DNA of 64,000 nt from Lingula anatina (GCF_001039355.2 NW_019774081.1:223269-287268); one strand, 5' to 3'; shown: positions 11,030 to 23,520, counted from the first letter of the stretch. Made by a program: numbers and translations. Notes: generated from the letters alone by a model not told the origin.

Positions 11030-11565
11030 AAGGAGGTCAAAGGTCAATTTTAATATCATAGTATATGAATTTCTTTTAAGTTCAATAGTAACCATGGGCA
11101 TTTCTTTGCCAATTTTGCAGATTTAAAGGCCAGAAAACATGCAAAAAGCAGTTCATCATAAAAAGTAGGTCAAAGGTCAATTTCAAGGTCACAGATTGCA
11201 AGTGTATTACTTCCTATTCAAGTTCAATAGTAACTATGGACCTATCTCTGCCAGTTTTGGAGATAAAAGGGAACGAAAATTTGAAAAGATCAGTTCATGG
11301 TAAAAAGTAGATCAAAGGTCGATTTTAAGGCAAGAGTAAATTGCCAGTATATGACTTCCTATTCAAGTTCAATAGTAACCACGGACCTATCTCTGCCAGT
11401 TTGGAGATAAAAGGGAAGCAAAATTTGCAAAGTTCAGTTCATGGTGAAAAGTAGGTCAAAGGTCAATGTCAAGGTCACAGTAAGATTGCCAGTATATGAC
11501 TTCCTATTCAACTTCAATAGTAACTATGGACCTATCTCTGCCAGTTTTGGAGATATAAGGGACTA
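11030..11565. repeat. tandem array of DR1-containing units, copy A
   Basis: Units of about 133-144 bp carry AGGTCAAAGGTCA at 11034, 11167 and 11453, with a one-base variant at 11309. Most are followed by 'caaggtcacag' and 'gacttcctattcaa', then 'cctatctctgccagttt'. Confidence 0.9.
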
Positions 11566-13278
11566 AATGTTATAATTTTGGAGTTACAATAATGTGTCAT
11601 AAATTTCCTACAGAAAAAATTAAATAAAATAAAGAAAAGGTCATTTTGGTTGAAATTCCTAAAATGGGAGGTGCTCAGAAGTTCCAGATGTTCAAATTTC
11701 ACGAAATAATGTCATTTTTAACCAGAAGTTGTCTGCCTCGCCAAGCCTTATGTTTTATTTTCCCGGGGTTCAAAATTTATTATCCATTACCGTACTGCAC
11801 ATTTTGCTTTCACCACTAATATGTACTTTTTGATACAGCGTAACTCGAAAACCATATGGAATACCAAAAAACGGAGACCGCTACCAGTATTGGACTTTAC
11901 ATGCTCTACAAAATGCAAAAAAGAATGGGTCTCTAGCATTAACAGTTCCCGAATTAGAGACAGTTTTCAGTTTCGGTATCTTATGGCCGCTTCTCCCATA
12001 AAAATGCACCGATTGACCCCAAATTCACAGAGATGAAAGATGACCCGAAGAGTAACACTTTCCAATAATATTACTGGTTAAATCTGTGTAGTGTCTGAAT
12101 AACAGCGCAAATAATTTTTTTTCGTAAAAAAAATTTCTTTTTTTTTTTAATTTTGGCCCATTTGACCTTGAAATAAGGGTCAAAGGTCAAATCCAAGGGC
12201 ATATTTGAAATCTCCACATATGACTTTTGGAAAGCTGTCTCTACAAATTTTTCCCATAATTCCTTCCGTAGGGTAGATAATTAGCATTTAATTTTGCTAT
12301 TTTTGGACAAGGGTGCATTGCAATGAGTGCCACACCTAGACCCCAGCACCGACGAAGCCCAAATTTTACGTGGAACGAGTTGAGATTATAGGTGACCTAA
12401 ATCCAAGAGATGGGTGCGCAGGCCCTTATAGTCTAGGAGGAGAAGCGGTAACGATGATATGGCGGCGGAGACAACGGAGCCGGCAGAACAGGCAGGTCGG
12501 GACTAAAACCATGTGTACCGCCAGCGCCTACGCTGGTGGTACAATAAATTGGAGCTCTCCCTACCTCACTTTGACTTGTCAAAAGTTTCACCCTCCGAGC
12601 TTCTTGCATCAGCTTCTTCTGCTTCTTTTCAACCTTCTTATTCTGCCTCATTAATTTCATGAAAACTTCTCCCTGTTCTTCCTCTCTCCGCTTAGCTTCC
12701 ATGAGCTGACGGTTAGCCCTCTCTAGCTCTTTAATGACTGGCTTAGGCTTATTATCCTGAGAGCTGGATGCCTAGATGTATTATAATTAGTCAACATTCA
12801 AATATTGAATTGACATTTAAATATAAAATAAAAAAATTTTCATATAAAAACATCTGGATATGTTCTGGCGTCTTAAATCACTTTTCTGCATATCATTGAC
12901 AAATGAAACTCAATTTGTATACCATTTCAGTGTTATTATACCTCATTGTTCCTAAGTAAGTTCTGAGACTGCAGTGTTTGCAGTTGATGTTCTCTCATCT
13001 GCACCAATCTTTCCCTACTTTGTAATTCTCATGCAGAAAAAAAATTAATTCATTTCATTCAGAAACAGAGTGTACTTCACAGTAGGAACTTAAATTATGT
13101 CATTTATATGAATACGTATATACATATTCACTTATCTAAATACTGACTCACTGTAAGTTATCAATATTTGTCATAATTTCAACATTCGAGAAACATGTAT
13201 AAACCAGACGTGTGTTGAACACATTTATCACATTTATTTAGTTTTGTCCATCAGGCTTTCTTAGTTATCATTTTTAGG

Positions 13279-13436
13279 GAGGGCATTTCGATAGTCCGAA
13301 GGTTCATTGGTCCGAAAAGTGGTAACATTTTCATCGATTTTTTAATCAAGGGTTCATTGGTCCGAAGGTTCTATAGTGAATATTCGGACCAATGAACCTT
13401 CGGACTATTGAACCTTCGGACTATTGCTATGGCCCC
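13279..13436. mobile_element. hAT-like MITE in MORC copy 1 intron 13
   Basis: A 158-bp foldback with ends GAGGGCATTTCGATAGTCCG and, read inward, GGGGCCATAGCAATAGTCCG. The inside is made of inverted copies of 'ccgaaggttcattggtccg'. It is flanked by an 8-bp direct repeat TTTTTAGG (13271-13278 and 13437-13444). The matching intron of the other MORC copy has the sequence once ('catttttaggcac' near 33930). The 8-bp duplication fits the hAT superfamily. Confidence 0.85.
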
Positions 13437-13762
13437 TTTTTAGGCACAAGCTCTACTCATTATCTTTATTTGTGAATATTTGACGTATACAACACTCAAA
13501 ACTGTGAGGAAAAATGTCTACCTGCTGAACATGCTGTGGTGGTTGATATGAATGTTTCTTTAATTTTCTGAAAAATAAAAATTTACATTTGTTTGTTAGA
13601 CATGAACTCAATTCCTGTCAAATAACATCAACTTAGATTTTAGTTTCTGATACTGAAGGCATGTGGCACTGAATTCACAGGGCCTGATCTTAAATATACC
13701 AACATTATTTATTCAGTAATCTTCCAAACTGACTCTCCATGCTATTTACAATACATAACTCT

Positions 13763-14280
13763 AACAAGGCAGCAAAGCTGTCAAATGTATAGACAAAAAA
13801 CAGAAAATAAAGATGCAAAATAGGTCATTTTGTTAATTTTGATGCAATATTAAAGCAACAATAACTTTGTTCAGTTATCGTGTTATCAGGGTTGAATATA
13901 TATGCTGAAAAAAGTGAAAAAACAGCATAACTTCCATATAAATAGCCCGATCATGCTGATTTTCGAACTTGACCTGTGTGTTATGAATAAATATTTAACA
14001 GTTCTGTAAGTTTCAAACCAAATGGGAAATCGGTTTTTCACTTATCCAGTTATCGGTGTTGCATAAATGCTGAAAAAAAGTGAAAAAAACAGCATAACTT
14101 CCATATAAATGGCCTGATCATGCTGATTTTCGAACTTCACCTGCGTATTATGAATATTCATCAGTTCTGTAAGTTTCAAGCCAAAAGGTAAAACGGTTTT
14201 TCACCAATCGTGATATCGGTGTTGCATAAATGCTGAAAAAAGTGAAAAAACAGCATAAATTCTGTAAAAACTGCGTCTGT
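13763..14280. repeat. insertion with about 160-bp tandem units, MORC copy 1 intron 12
   Basis: Absent from the same intron of the other MORC copy. It starts 'aacaaggcagcaaagctgtc' and ends 'tctgtacataaaaagg'. Inside, 'tgctgaaaaa' blocks recur at about 13901, 14070 and 14231. The same start, units and end bound the 2.5-kb block nested inside Helitron-like copy D (about 35166-37640), so this is a shorter copy of the same element. Confidence 0.75.
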
Positions 14281-17200
14281 ACATAAAAAGGTGAAAGTGT
14301 TATCAATCTTTTCATACAAGAAAAAAGTATCCAATGTTATGCAATTAAAATATATTACTGATACATTTCCAGTGATTAGATAATTAATGTAATGTATAAC
14401 ATAATCATACTGTTGTTTCTTATAGGTCTTTGGATAGGAAGCCCTCGAAACATCATTCTCATCCTCGGGTTCTTCTTCAATGTCACAGCGACTTAAACAA
14501 AATAAAAAGATATATGTTAAGTCTTTGATATGACTATGCACCTTACTGTTATACCAGCATGTTCCCAGTTCCTGGCATAATAACATTTCGTGCATAACAA
14601 AAATTAGGCTCATTAAGTTCTACACTGACTAACATTTTCTAGAAATGCTTCTGCAGCAGCACTTACATTGCGAAATCAAGCTAAAATCAGGCATATGACA
14701 TTTTATGGCACTTGTTTGCTATTCTGTTATTATAAAATACTGACTTGTGTGTTGGGTCTGGGTTTAGGTAGCAGTACCACTTGTCTGGCAGATTACTGTC
14801 ATCAACGCCATCTGGTAACCGTCTCCACTTCAAACATTGAGGATTGTCGCATTGAACCCATGTCCAATCTGGTTTTTGACTGAGGAATAAATACAAAAAG
14901 GCAATAGGCTACATTTCATTTCAAACAACAGAAGTTTTATTAAAATTTCCTTCATATCTATTTGAATATCTCTTAAGAGAAAATATGTTACACCTAACAT
15001 GTTCATGCACTTTTCATACATAATTCTTGGTCCACCAGACTTTCCTAATTGTAATCTTGACCTGAAGTTAGACCCAACCATGGTAATTCTTGAACAAAAT
15101 TAAAGCAAATCTGTCTTATGATAAAAATGGCAGTAATATCCATCTTTTTGCCTTCTGTTGACAGTAGTGTTGTTCCCATCTGCAGACATTTTCTCATTCC
15201 AGTAGTCATCCAACTTCCGACCAAGTGCACTGATACAAGCACTGAAAGGAAATAATAATTGTTTAAGTGACGATTTCCAATATCAAACACAATTCCTTCA
15301 AGAAATAATGGCACCTTAATATAAAATCAATAGTTACAAACCTTCAATATAAGTACGTACATCTGCGAATAGAAAATAGAATTTAGAAAATAGACATTGC
15401 ATGTGAATGAAGCCTAAGGTTTGCTAAATGCACACTTAAATTATGGCATTCAATAGCTAAGCACCTATGTCATATTTCATGTGCACATTTGGGAAAAAGA
15501 GTCAATTGGTTCCAGTGTGCACTAATTATCATGCATGTATTTCATGTCTTAATATTGGAATAAATGTCAACTAACCTGCCTACTCAACATACTTCCAGTA
15601 TTTCTTAGTATATTATTTATTATGATGCATTTCTTTATCATAGTAAATATTTCATGTATTTCTTAGAATAATTTGTATTTTTTCACAAATACACCATTAC
15701 TGGTATATCACTTTTTTTCTTCTTGCCTATTCTATTACATCTATTCAGATTTTTATTGATAGTCAATGCCTTAAAGAAGACTTATGGTAACTTGAAATGA
15801 TTATTAAAATCCACAGGAGCTTATGTAGCATTAAACTACTTACTTGTATCTGGCTGTTTTATTGAAATCTTGCTTATTGTGTATAGGTTCCAAGAAATCT
15901 ACCTCAGCAACACCAACAACTCCTACACCCAATGGGTTATTCTACAACAAATAAGAAAGAACTAAAGGCCTGGGGTAGCACACAAAATTTCCATCTTTCA
16001 TCTCTAAATATGTCTATGGATGTACCTGACAGTTCACTTTACCCGACTCATGTTACAGTCATGTTTCTGTCAAGCGACCTTTAAAGGCACATTCTTAAAA
16101 TTATTTTTTTGTTTGGAACATACTGCACTTGAAATTTGTTGAAGGTCCCATGAATTTTCTTTTTTTTTTTTTTTCTTATTTATTTCTTACATGATTTGTC
16201 AAAATTTCGAAAGTCTTACATCCCTAAAGAATGTTCTTTAAAAAATTCATTTGCAAGAACCAGTAGCAGCCTATGATGCTTTAATCATCAATAATCCAAA
16301 ACTTAACAAAGAGTAACCAAAAGTTAAATAGGCAAATAAGGTAAGGAGGAAATTTGCACATTCCTGTAATGTTAGTCTGTTATTTATTAGTATATTGTAG
16401 GTCAGGAAATTCAAGACAGGCCAAAAAAAATTGGATGTAGCATACCTGTTTTTGACATCCTACTTTTTCATAGGCTTTGATGAGTCTGTTCCTATGATAC
16501 AGCATAATACCATAGTCCTGCTTTTGTGGAGAGAAGCCAAAAATGATCTTCATGGTTTTTTTTCTGTCAAGCAGTCAAGGCAATTTTTATCAAATCTTCT
16601 TGCACATTCAAAAATGATATTGTTAATTTGTATCCAATACATATACTGTAGATTAAATGTTAAATACACATCAAAGATGGCACATATTCAGACACAGAAA
16701 AGAATATAAAAAAGACTATGTCTAAATAAGATGGATGGTGAAAGAGTTATATTCTCAAACATTTCATCACTTTTCACCTCAAAAACTGGTATGGCCTGTC
16801 TACATAGGAGAAAAATATGTTTCACTAAAAATGAAAAATTTTATGACACACCATAACTGAATATTGTAAATTCATCCTTAAATCAACTAAAATGGAGCAA
16901 GGCATACTGCACTAATAACAAAAGTAGTTTTGGCAAATAAGGATTCAAGCCATGTTGGCCTATAAACATCGCTTTCAGTTTCACTAAGACTTTTAGTAAT
17001 CAGCTTTGTTTTAACTTTGGACCCCCTCAATATGATCTTCATTCGAGGCTTGAGAAATAAAATGGAACAGTATTCCTGAAAAGAATCATGATAAAACATA
17101 AATCATTAACTTAAGTAATTCCAAAATGTTTTTTTTTAATTTGCTTCATTAAAATTTTGTCTAATTTTCAACTTGAATTTCCTTAAAAATCCTAAAAAGC

Positions 17201-17713
17201 AAAAAGCAAATCCTAAAATTCAGACAAAGGCTAAAATATGCAAGCTAGTGGATAAATACCAATTCTGTTTCTAAAGTAACTTGCACTAACTTAAAATGTG
17301 CCTCTGACATGGAAGTGGTATATTAATTAATAGTTTAGAAATGTCAAAATTGCAGTATTGTACCCTTAGAGAGCGGGTATACTCTGGTTTATGTTCCACC
17401 ACTGGTCTGTTCACAGCATTGGCTGTGGTGTTCAGGTCCATCTGTTCATGCTCTAGATTCATTATGTCATCAGGTTTACTCTGAAAATCCAACTCAAGCA
17501 TACCATCACTTGACCTGGGGAAGGGAAAGAGAACAAAATTAATGAGTTATAGATATAAACTGTTCAATCAAATCTATTGTGGGGAATTAGGTAAAAATTG
17601 CCTTTTTTTTTTGCTACCTACATCCACATAAATCGTATCGTAAGGAGCAGTAATTGCTGTATTTAAATTCACTTAAATGGATGACTTTCAAAAATGTAGC
17701 AGACATATTGGAG

Positions 17714-17715
<2 letters not shown>

Positions 17716-17753
<38 letters not shown>
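17716..17753. repeat. (CA)n microsatellite
   Basis: About 18 CA repeats in MORC copy 1 intron 5. The other copy has only short CA runs at 43446-43475. Confidence 0.95.
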
Positions 17754-17754
<1 letters not shown>

Positions 17755-17922
17755 GGGATTTTGTTCGCGGAAGACTGGCAGTGGATGATCGTTACCTATC
17801 CAACCGATACGCCAAGACAATTTTCATATTCGCGGTCAAATATGGACTTCGTCAGCAGTAAACCATTCACGTCGGAGCAAGACGCGAAGGCAATTTACAT
17901 ATCTCCAGAGGGAGATCGTTTG
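17752..17922. repeat. 171-bp segment copied from the repeat array at 21.1 kb
   Basis: Nearly identical (one difference seen, cgaagg versus caaagg) to 21136-21306. It sits at the end of the (CA)n tract, and CA repeats resume after a short junction (17938-17946). The other MORC copy lacks it. Confidence 0.85.
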
Positions 17923-19834
17923 CAGGCACGCATCCACACACACACATTTAATTAATATTGGTCATTTGTTCATTCAGATATTGATAGTTAACAAACTCGG
18001 TGTCTACATATAGATAAGCTTCAGATTAAATTAAATGCAACCAAAGTACGTTTTGAGATTAAAGATGATAATTTCCGTCCCAGTCTGCCCAGAAATAGCC
18101 TGAAATTCATCCAAAAGTTCCTTTTCAGAATGGAAGAATGAGTGCATTGTAATGGCATCAATGCTACCTTGGGTATCAGGAGCATGTAGTATTTGACCTG
18201 AAATAAAACAAAGTTACGTATGTGACAGTGAATAAAAAAATCAATGTTAGAAGAGACATCAAGATTAATCACAAAGCTATTGCTTTTTTGAAGTGTAAAA
18301 CTTTATCCTTTGAACAATGGTATGATGACAAGTTTCTAAAAGCTGCCAAAAGTGCAACATATTGAGATGATGTGAAACTGTAAACTTTGCATCCTAGTGA
18401 AAATGATCTGTAGATTTAAATAATTATTATCATGGATTGTACTCTCTGTGAGTGAATAAAAGATATTTAATGATACTGTTTTTTGTTTTATATTACTGGG
18501 GGTTTTTTTTCCAACGCTCCTGATTTTATGAAAGCTAGGGTTGGCAACTATGTGGTTATACCAATGAGAGTGGCTGTTGAAATTCAATGAACTGTCATTA
18601 AGTTTTCAGAGTACTCATAAAACTTAGTTCAAAAGCTCTCAGCACTCTTACGACTTTTAGAATCCCATGTTACTATTGGTGTCAGCACAGTTTCTGCATT
18701 GGTCATTTCCAGAAATGTTTGGGAGAGAAAGCCAACACTAATAGTGTCCTCTTGTTTGGTGAAGACAATGGCATCTCTACCGAGTCTCATGCTGCCCGAC
18801 TTGAAACCGTTGCCATAATGACCTACAGGTTTGTGGCCTTTGATTTCTACTTTCTCACAAAAACCAAATCTAAATATAAGAGAAGGAAAAAGACTTGTTA
18901 ATAAAGGGAAATATTATTTGAAAATTTCCATAAAATATAGCAAGGTTATAAAAGACTTAACTTGTTAGAATCAATTTATGTTATGCACTTTAAAGACCTG
19001 TGTGAACATTAGTTTTCCCAGGATGTTCAAACACCACACAATGCGATAATCTAAATTAACTCAATTCAAGAGAAGAAAATACGCACGAAAGCATTTTGTG
19101 TAATTTGTCAGGATTCATGCCATTTCCATTGTCAATAAAAATGAGGCAGTCTTTTTGGCCTATTATTCTCTTGTCTATCCGCAACTGTGAGGCATTGCAG
19201 TCTGGATCATAAGCATTATCTGCAGATAGAAGATGACAATTTCATTTCAAGGGGGTATTTAATTACATGTTGCAATTCTAAGCTTATGGCACTGAAAACC
19301 AATATAATCTTTGTGAGCAAAGTTGGATGTTTTTTCTTCTGATTTTCTTTGGCAGCTTAAATAAGACTCACACAACAAATATAACATATGGCACTTGTAC
19401 TGTACTTTCTATTTTAAAATGGATTTGACACACAAAACACACAAGCAAACTTTATTCAAACATTGTGACTGTAAATAATTTTGCATTAATTCTCTTATTC
19501 AGTGTACCTATAAGCTCAGCTATAGCTGAAAATATCCAGGTGTGGCTTGTGGAGTTTGCATGTAAAAAACTTGGGCTTGTCTGAAACAATGAACAAAATG
19601 GAATTGGCATAGGTTTATCTTATTGTTTATCCCCCCACAGCATATGATGTGAAGCTGTTTTAAATATGATATATTGAACAGGGTCACATCTTTGCCCCAC
19701 CACATCATCATTCCCCACATCATTACTTCCTCTAGTAAAATTATGATATCACATGCACCAATGGGCACTTCTTTCATTATACCTCCCCATGCCCATCATT
19801 ACTCCCTCTCATCAAAATAAAAGGAATTTAAACT

Positions 19835-22800
19835 AGTGTACACTTGAGTGTATAAATTTAACCAACCATTAGGAATATTTAACAACTGGTTAGTGCTAAA
19901 CGTCCTTTATAAAATGGGGCCCAGAAGTTTACGGATAACTGTTTTTGTGGCCCTTGTGAATGTGTTTCCTGTCGAAAGAACACAGTAGGGTAGAAGACTA
20001 CATCCTAGCATGTCACTGTTACCGAAAAAAAAAAAAAACAAAATGGCCGCCAAAACATAGGGTAGAGGCAGAGGGTGAAGAAAAGCAGGAAAATCAGCAT
20101 ATTTCTGGTATTATCAGTCTAATTAACAGCATCTTCTTCTATGATTTTTTCGTTCGAGATTTTTCATTAGCCATTATCGTACACTACCATTATCTGCTTG
20201 TTAAATATTCTTCTTATGTGTGGCGAGGGGGTAAGCCCTCCAAGAAGTCAAGTTGCCACTCCAATTGGTCCCAAAGTTAAACAATGCTAGTTTGTTTTCT
20301 GTAATTTTTTATAAAAGAATTGTATTCTTTTGGGTTAGAAAAGTCAACTTAGCTTGGCTTTATTAACTTCTGGGACATTGAGCACTTTTCGTAACCAGAA
20401 AAGGCTGCCAATTTTTATGTAAAAGGAAATAAATAATCATAGCGATTTACATCAAATTATATAGAGTGCGTGTATATTCTTCATTTAAAAGTCTATTTGA
20501 ATGTTTACAAATACAGAGGTGGTGTGTATGAATAATTTCTTGCACTTATCTGCAAGTCATTTTTAATAGAAATAGCACAACGGCCACCAAAACGGTACAG
20601 AAAAGACAGGTAAAAGATGGTAAATTTAAGTTTTTTGTTTTAAACTAATAATATCTGCATATACATTGTATGTCAGTAAAATAATACGCCTGTGGTCAAC
20701 TCGGGCAACATAATGAAACAGATTGGTTGACTAGATGTTACAAAAAGATAAGGAAATATGTTCGTCAAATTTCTTCTTCGGTTAAGCAGTCCGTCATCTC
20801 AGATATGTCAGCAGTAACCCCTCAATGTTTGAAAAAAAATAAGGCTACTGACCAATGCGAGGCATTTCCAACTTTGGTTAGATTTTTGATTAGGCCTTTT
20901 TCAGTGAACCGTCCAGCCGTCATTTGGATGTCTGCCTGAAAGCTAAAAGCTATCAGACCTTCAAGCAGCACCTGACAGCGCTGACAGAGGAGAAGGCAAT
21001 TTTCATAGGTCAAGAAGGGACTTCGTCAGTGGTAGACCACTCGCGATCATGCAATATGCGAAGGCAATTTACATATCTCCTGAGGGAGATCGTTTGCGAT
21101 CAGAGTGAGACGAGAAAGATATTTTCATATTCGTTCAAGGGATTTTGTTCGCGGAAGACTGGCAGTGGATGATCGTTACCTATCCAACCGATACGCCAAG
21201 ACAATTTTCATATTCGCGGTCAAATATGGACTTCGTCAGCAGTAAACCATTCACGTCGGAGCAAGACGCAAAGGCAATTTACATATCTCCAGAGGGAGAT
21301 CGTTTGGGATCCGAGCGAGACTAGAAAGAAATTTTCATGTTCGTTCAAGGGACTTTGTTCGCAGTAGACTGGCAGTGGATGATCATTACCTATCCAACCA
21401 AGACGCCAAAGCAATTTTCATACCTTCAGCGGGAGGGCGCTTTCGATCCGAGGGAGACCAGAAAGCAATTTTCATATCCATTAGCAGCAGATCGTCAGCG
21501 GAAGATGACATCTTTTCCTTCTACCTTTGGTGGGTTAAGGGGGCATTACAATAGCAAAGACGTTTAAAACTATTGTAATTCACAGGCACAAATTTGAAGT
21601 TGTGCCTCTTTATTCTGACCACAGGCAAATTTCACATTTGTTCAAGGGCCGCATTAGTGGACGATCGTCAGTACGAGACCCTGTGGTTTGGTTGCGTTCA
21701 TTAGTGACTGAGTGAAATATGCTAATATCTAGCCCTGCAAAAGCAAAATTTATTAATGTGGCTGAGATGGTAACAACTGACTACTGAATGTTAATTTTGC
21801 ATTAAAATCCACGTGCTCTAGCAGTTCAGACTGCCACCAAATAGAAACTACCAAAATAAGTCCGTAATTAATTATTTTAGATTTTTTTATACCCCCTTCT
21901 TAAAAAATAATTATTTCTTTTTTTTATTATTGCATTCTTTTTTATTTTTGAATGTCAAACAAGCTGATAATGATAGGTAAGGATCATAGCCACTTAAAAA
22001 TCAAAATGAACAGATAAATCGAAGGCGTTTTAATTAAACTAATTATACCAGTAATAGACTGATCTTACTGCTATGCATCATCCTCTGCTGTATGCGTTGA
22101 CGGCCATTTTGGTTTTTCAATACACAAAAAAAGAAACGTGCAAGTATGCAGTCAATTATCCTACTGTGATTTTACGACAGGGAATGCATTGACAAGAGCC
22201 ACAAATAAAGTACATCTGTCGACTTTTGGTTGTTTTTCTATTTTTCCTCAATAATTGATGGCCATATTGAAAATGCTCAAAGTCTCGGAAGTAGAAACCA
22301 AGCCAACTTAACCATTCCAGCCCTAAAGGATGCATTTCTGTACTGAATGTTTACAGGGTTCGATTATTTGGCATATAGGAGTGAGTGGATATTCGTCATT
22401 TTGTATCGACATTTTGTATCACTTAGTGACGTCATCATAATGTCATCATTAATTGCTGTAATAGATGTGCACAGTAAGTGTACGTTTCTCAAATTTATTC
22501 ATATTATCATAATTAACGCAGGTAGTGCTCATTTACGTGAGTTCTGGATGTACAAAAAAAAAAAAGCTGAGTCAGCATATTTTAAGAAAGCCGCTCATCC
22601 GGGTACTTATGAATTTGTCAATTTCACCAACTTGTTTATTTCAAACAACACACTTTCGCACATGCGCAGTCATTTGAATCCTGTGCTCCCCTTTTTAGTA
22701 AACTGATACCACTTACAAGCCATTCCAACTTGGGTTCAGAGTTCGGGGACGTACCGATAAAATTTTGTCCCAAAATATTACACGTCCCTATACTCCTGTT

Positions 22801-22930
22801 ACCGATAGATACATAAAGGAAAAACTGAAAAAACGTCTTTTTAGATTTAAATACCGATAGATACGATTTTTTACCACCGTCCTATATATTTGCGTTCCTA
22901 TAGATACATGTACGACGTCCACATAAACCA
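19835..22930. other. long insertion in MORC copy 1 intron 1
   Basis: Homology between the two MORC copies holds to about 19830 / 45105 and resumes near 22930 / 45955. The DNA between is unrelated in the two copies. In copy 1 it contains 'aaaatggccgcc' motifs (20041, related at 20580), the 209-bp repeat array and AT-rich sequence. No coding exon is recognised. Confidence 0.6.
20990..21500 (+). repeat. higher-order tandem repeat, 209-bp period
   Basis: The block AAxGCAATTTTCATAT recurs at about 20992, 21061, 21116, 21198, 21270, 21325, 21407 and 21461. Spacings of 55, 82 and 72 repeat in order, so the true period is 209 bp (21062 to 21271, 21117 to 21326, 21199 to 21408). Sub-units carry 'gagggagatcg' and 'agactggcagtggatgatc'. 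It is CpG-richer than its surroundings. One frame is open for short stretches (LAVDDRYLSN and variants), but stops interrupt it. Confidence 0.8.
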
Positions 22931-23381
22931 CCGTTTAGTTTATTTAATGTCGGAAAGAAACATTACAAACATTAGTTTAGTAGCTATTCACCGACATAAT
23001 AAATCCGATAATGACACAATGTTTACTAATTCTATTTCTGTTGATTGAAATTACAACAGGATGTTTATTATTGTTCATTATTCCCTCGATATCCGAAGTT
23101 ATTTCATTCATTTCCTCGGTTTAAATTGTCCAAATGTTATATCCAGTGTATTTTCTTGCAAACAAAATTCATGCATACATTGTGTGAAAGGAAAAGGCTA
23201 CATTTACCTTTGATAGACGAACCCCTTTCTCCATCGCAATTCCTTCAAAAGGGACTTTGCCCCTACATGGTGACCTACATTTGGGTACAAAACGCATGTA
23301 GTCCCAAAACGAAGTCTGAGCAAACTTACCGCCAAATTTGAAAGTGAACACCGTCCAGAACTTCACAAGACAGAATTTATT

Positions 23382-23511
23382 TACCCTCTACCAGGGCCGC
23401 AGTTATTATTGTGTAGTTATTATTATCACAGTGCAGGGATTAGCCATCTATTTAGCCAGAGACATATCCGTTAATATCTGGTAAAAAAATCTGTGGCCCT
23501 GGTAGAGGGTT
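23382..23511. mobile_element. MITE with 9-bp target duplication
   Basis: A 130-bp element with ends TACCCTCTACCAGGGCCGCAG and, read inward from the other side, AACCCTCTACCAGGGCCACAG, flanked on both sides by GAATTTATT (23373-23381, 23512-23520). A 9-bp duplication suggests a Mutator-like origin. It lies just upstream of MORC copy 1 exon 1 and is not seen at the matching place in the other copy (46.4 kb). Confidence 0.85.
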
Positions 23512-23520
23512 GAATTTATT

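Larger units (their letters stand above)
10258..12548 (-). mobile_element. Helitron-like element, copy A (3' end truncated, contains the gap)
   Basis: Read on the minus strand, the 5' end at 12548 has the family's hairpin (GTACC-CCAGCG...CGCTGG-GGTAC, 12517-12544). The interior has the receptor-motif array (11030-11560), and the left side has the 'aagcgcattcgta' and 'cttgacaagctc' blocks. The terminal hairpin plus CTAG seen in copies B, C and D is absent; similarity stops near 10258. The 298-base gap lies inside. The 5' end sits 16 bp beyond the last MORC exon of the upstream copy. That position differs from copy C in the other MORC gene, so it is an independent insertion. Confidence 0.75.
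12565..23234 (-). pseudogene. MORC3/4-like ATPase, upstream copy, lacking last two exons
   Basis: Exons 1-15 of a MORC3/4-type gene can be placed: 23234-23208, 19580-19508, 19219-19087, 18869-18652, 18197-18050, 17514-17364, 17075-16908, 16520-16446, 15941-15844, 15241-15152, 14879-14745, 14491-14411, 13567-13522, about 13030-12942 and 12771-12565. Phases agree throughout, and the copy is very close to that at 30.5-46.3 kb. It keeps the GHKL ATPase motifs ([27 protein letters not shown]) and the CW zinc finger ([16 protein letters not shown]). Lesions: exon 14 has lost its acceptor (ctgcag in the other copy, ctgcat here, with a 4-base deletion). Exon 10 ends in a GC instead of a GT donor. Exons 16-17, with the SUMO-interacting-type motif and last coiled coil, are gone, and a Helitron-like element starts 16 bp past exon 15. 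It is probably a pseudogene; an ATPase-CW protein from the 5' exons is still possible. Confidence 0.85.

Noticed and set aside
12370-12702. Open frames joining MORC exon 15 to the Helitron-like element
   Set aside because: The exon ends at a conserved donor (GAG|GTAGGG). The tail is element sequence also present in copy C.
17614-17955. Two small open frames over the (CA)n tract
   Set aside because: Their repeats are the microsatellite, and the rest is the 171-bp copied patch in a MORC intron.
21337-21567. Protein from the 209-bp repeat array
   Set aside because: The frame is broken by stops between units and has no conserved family. It is kept only as a repeat.
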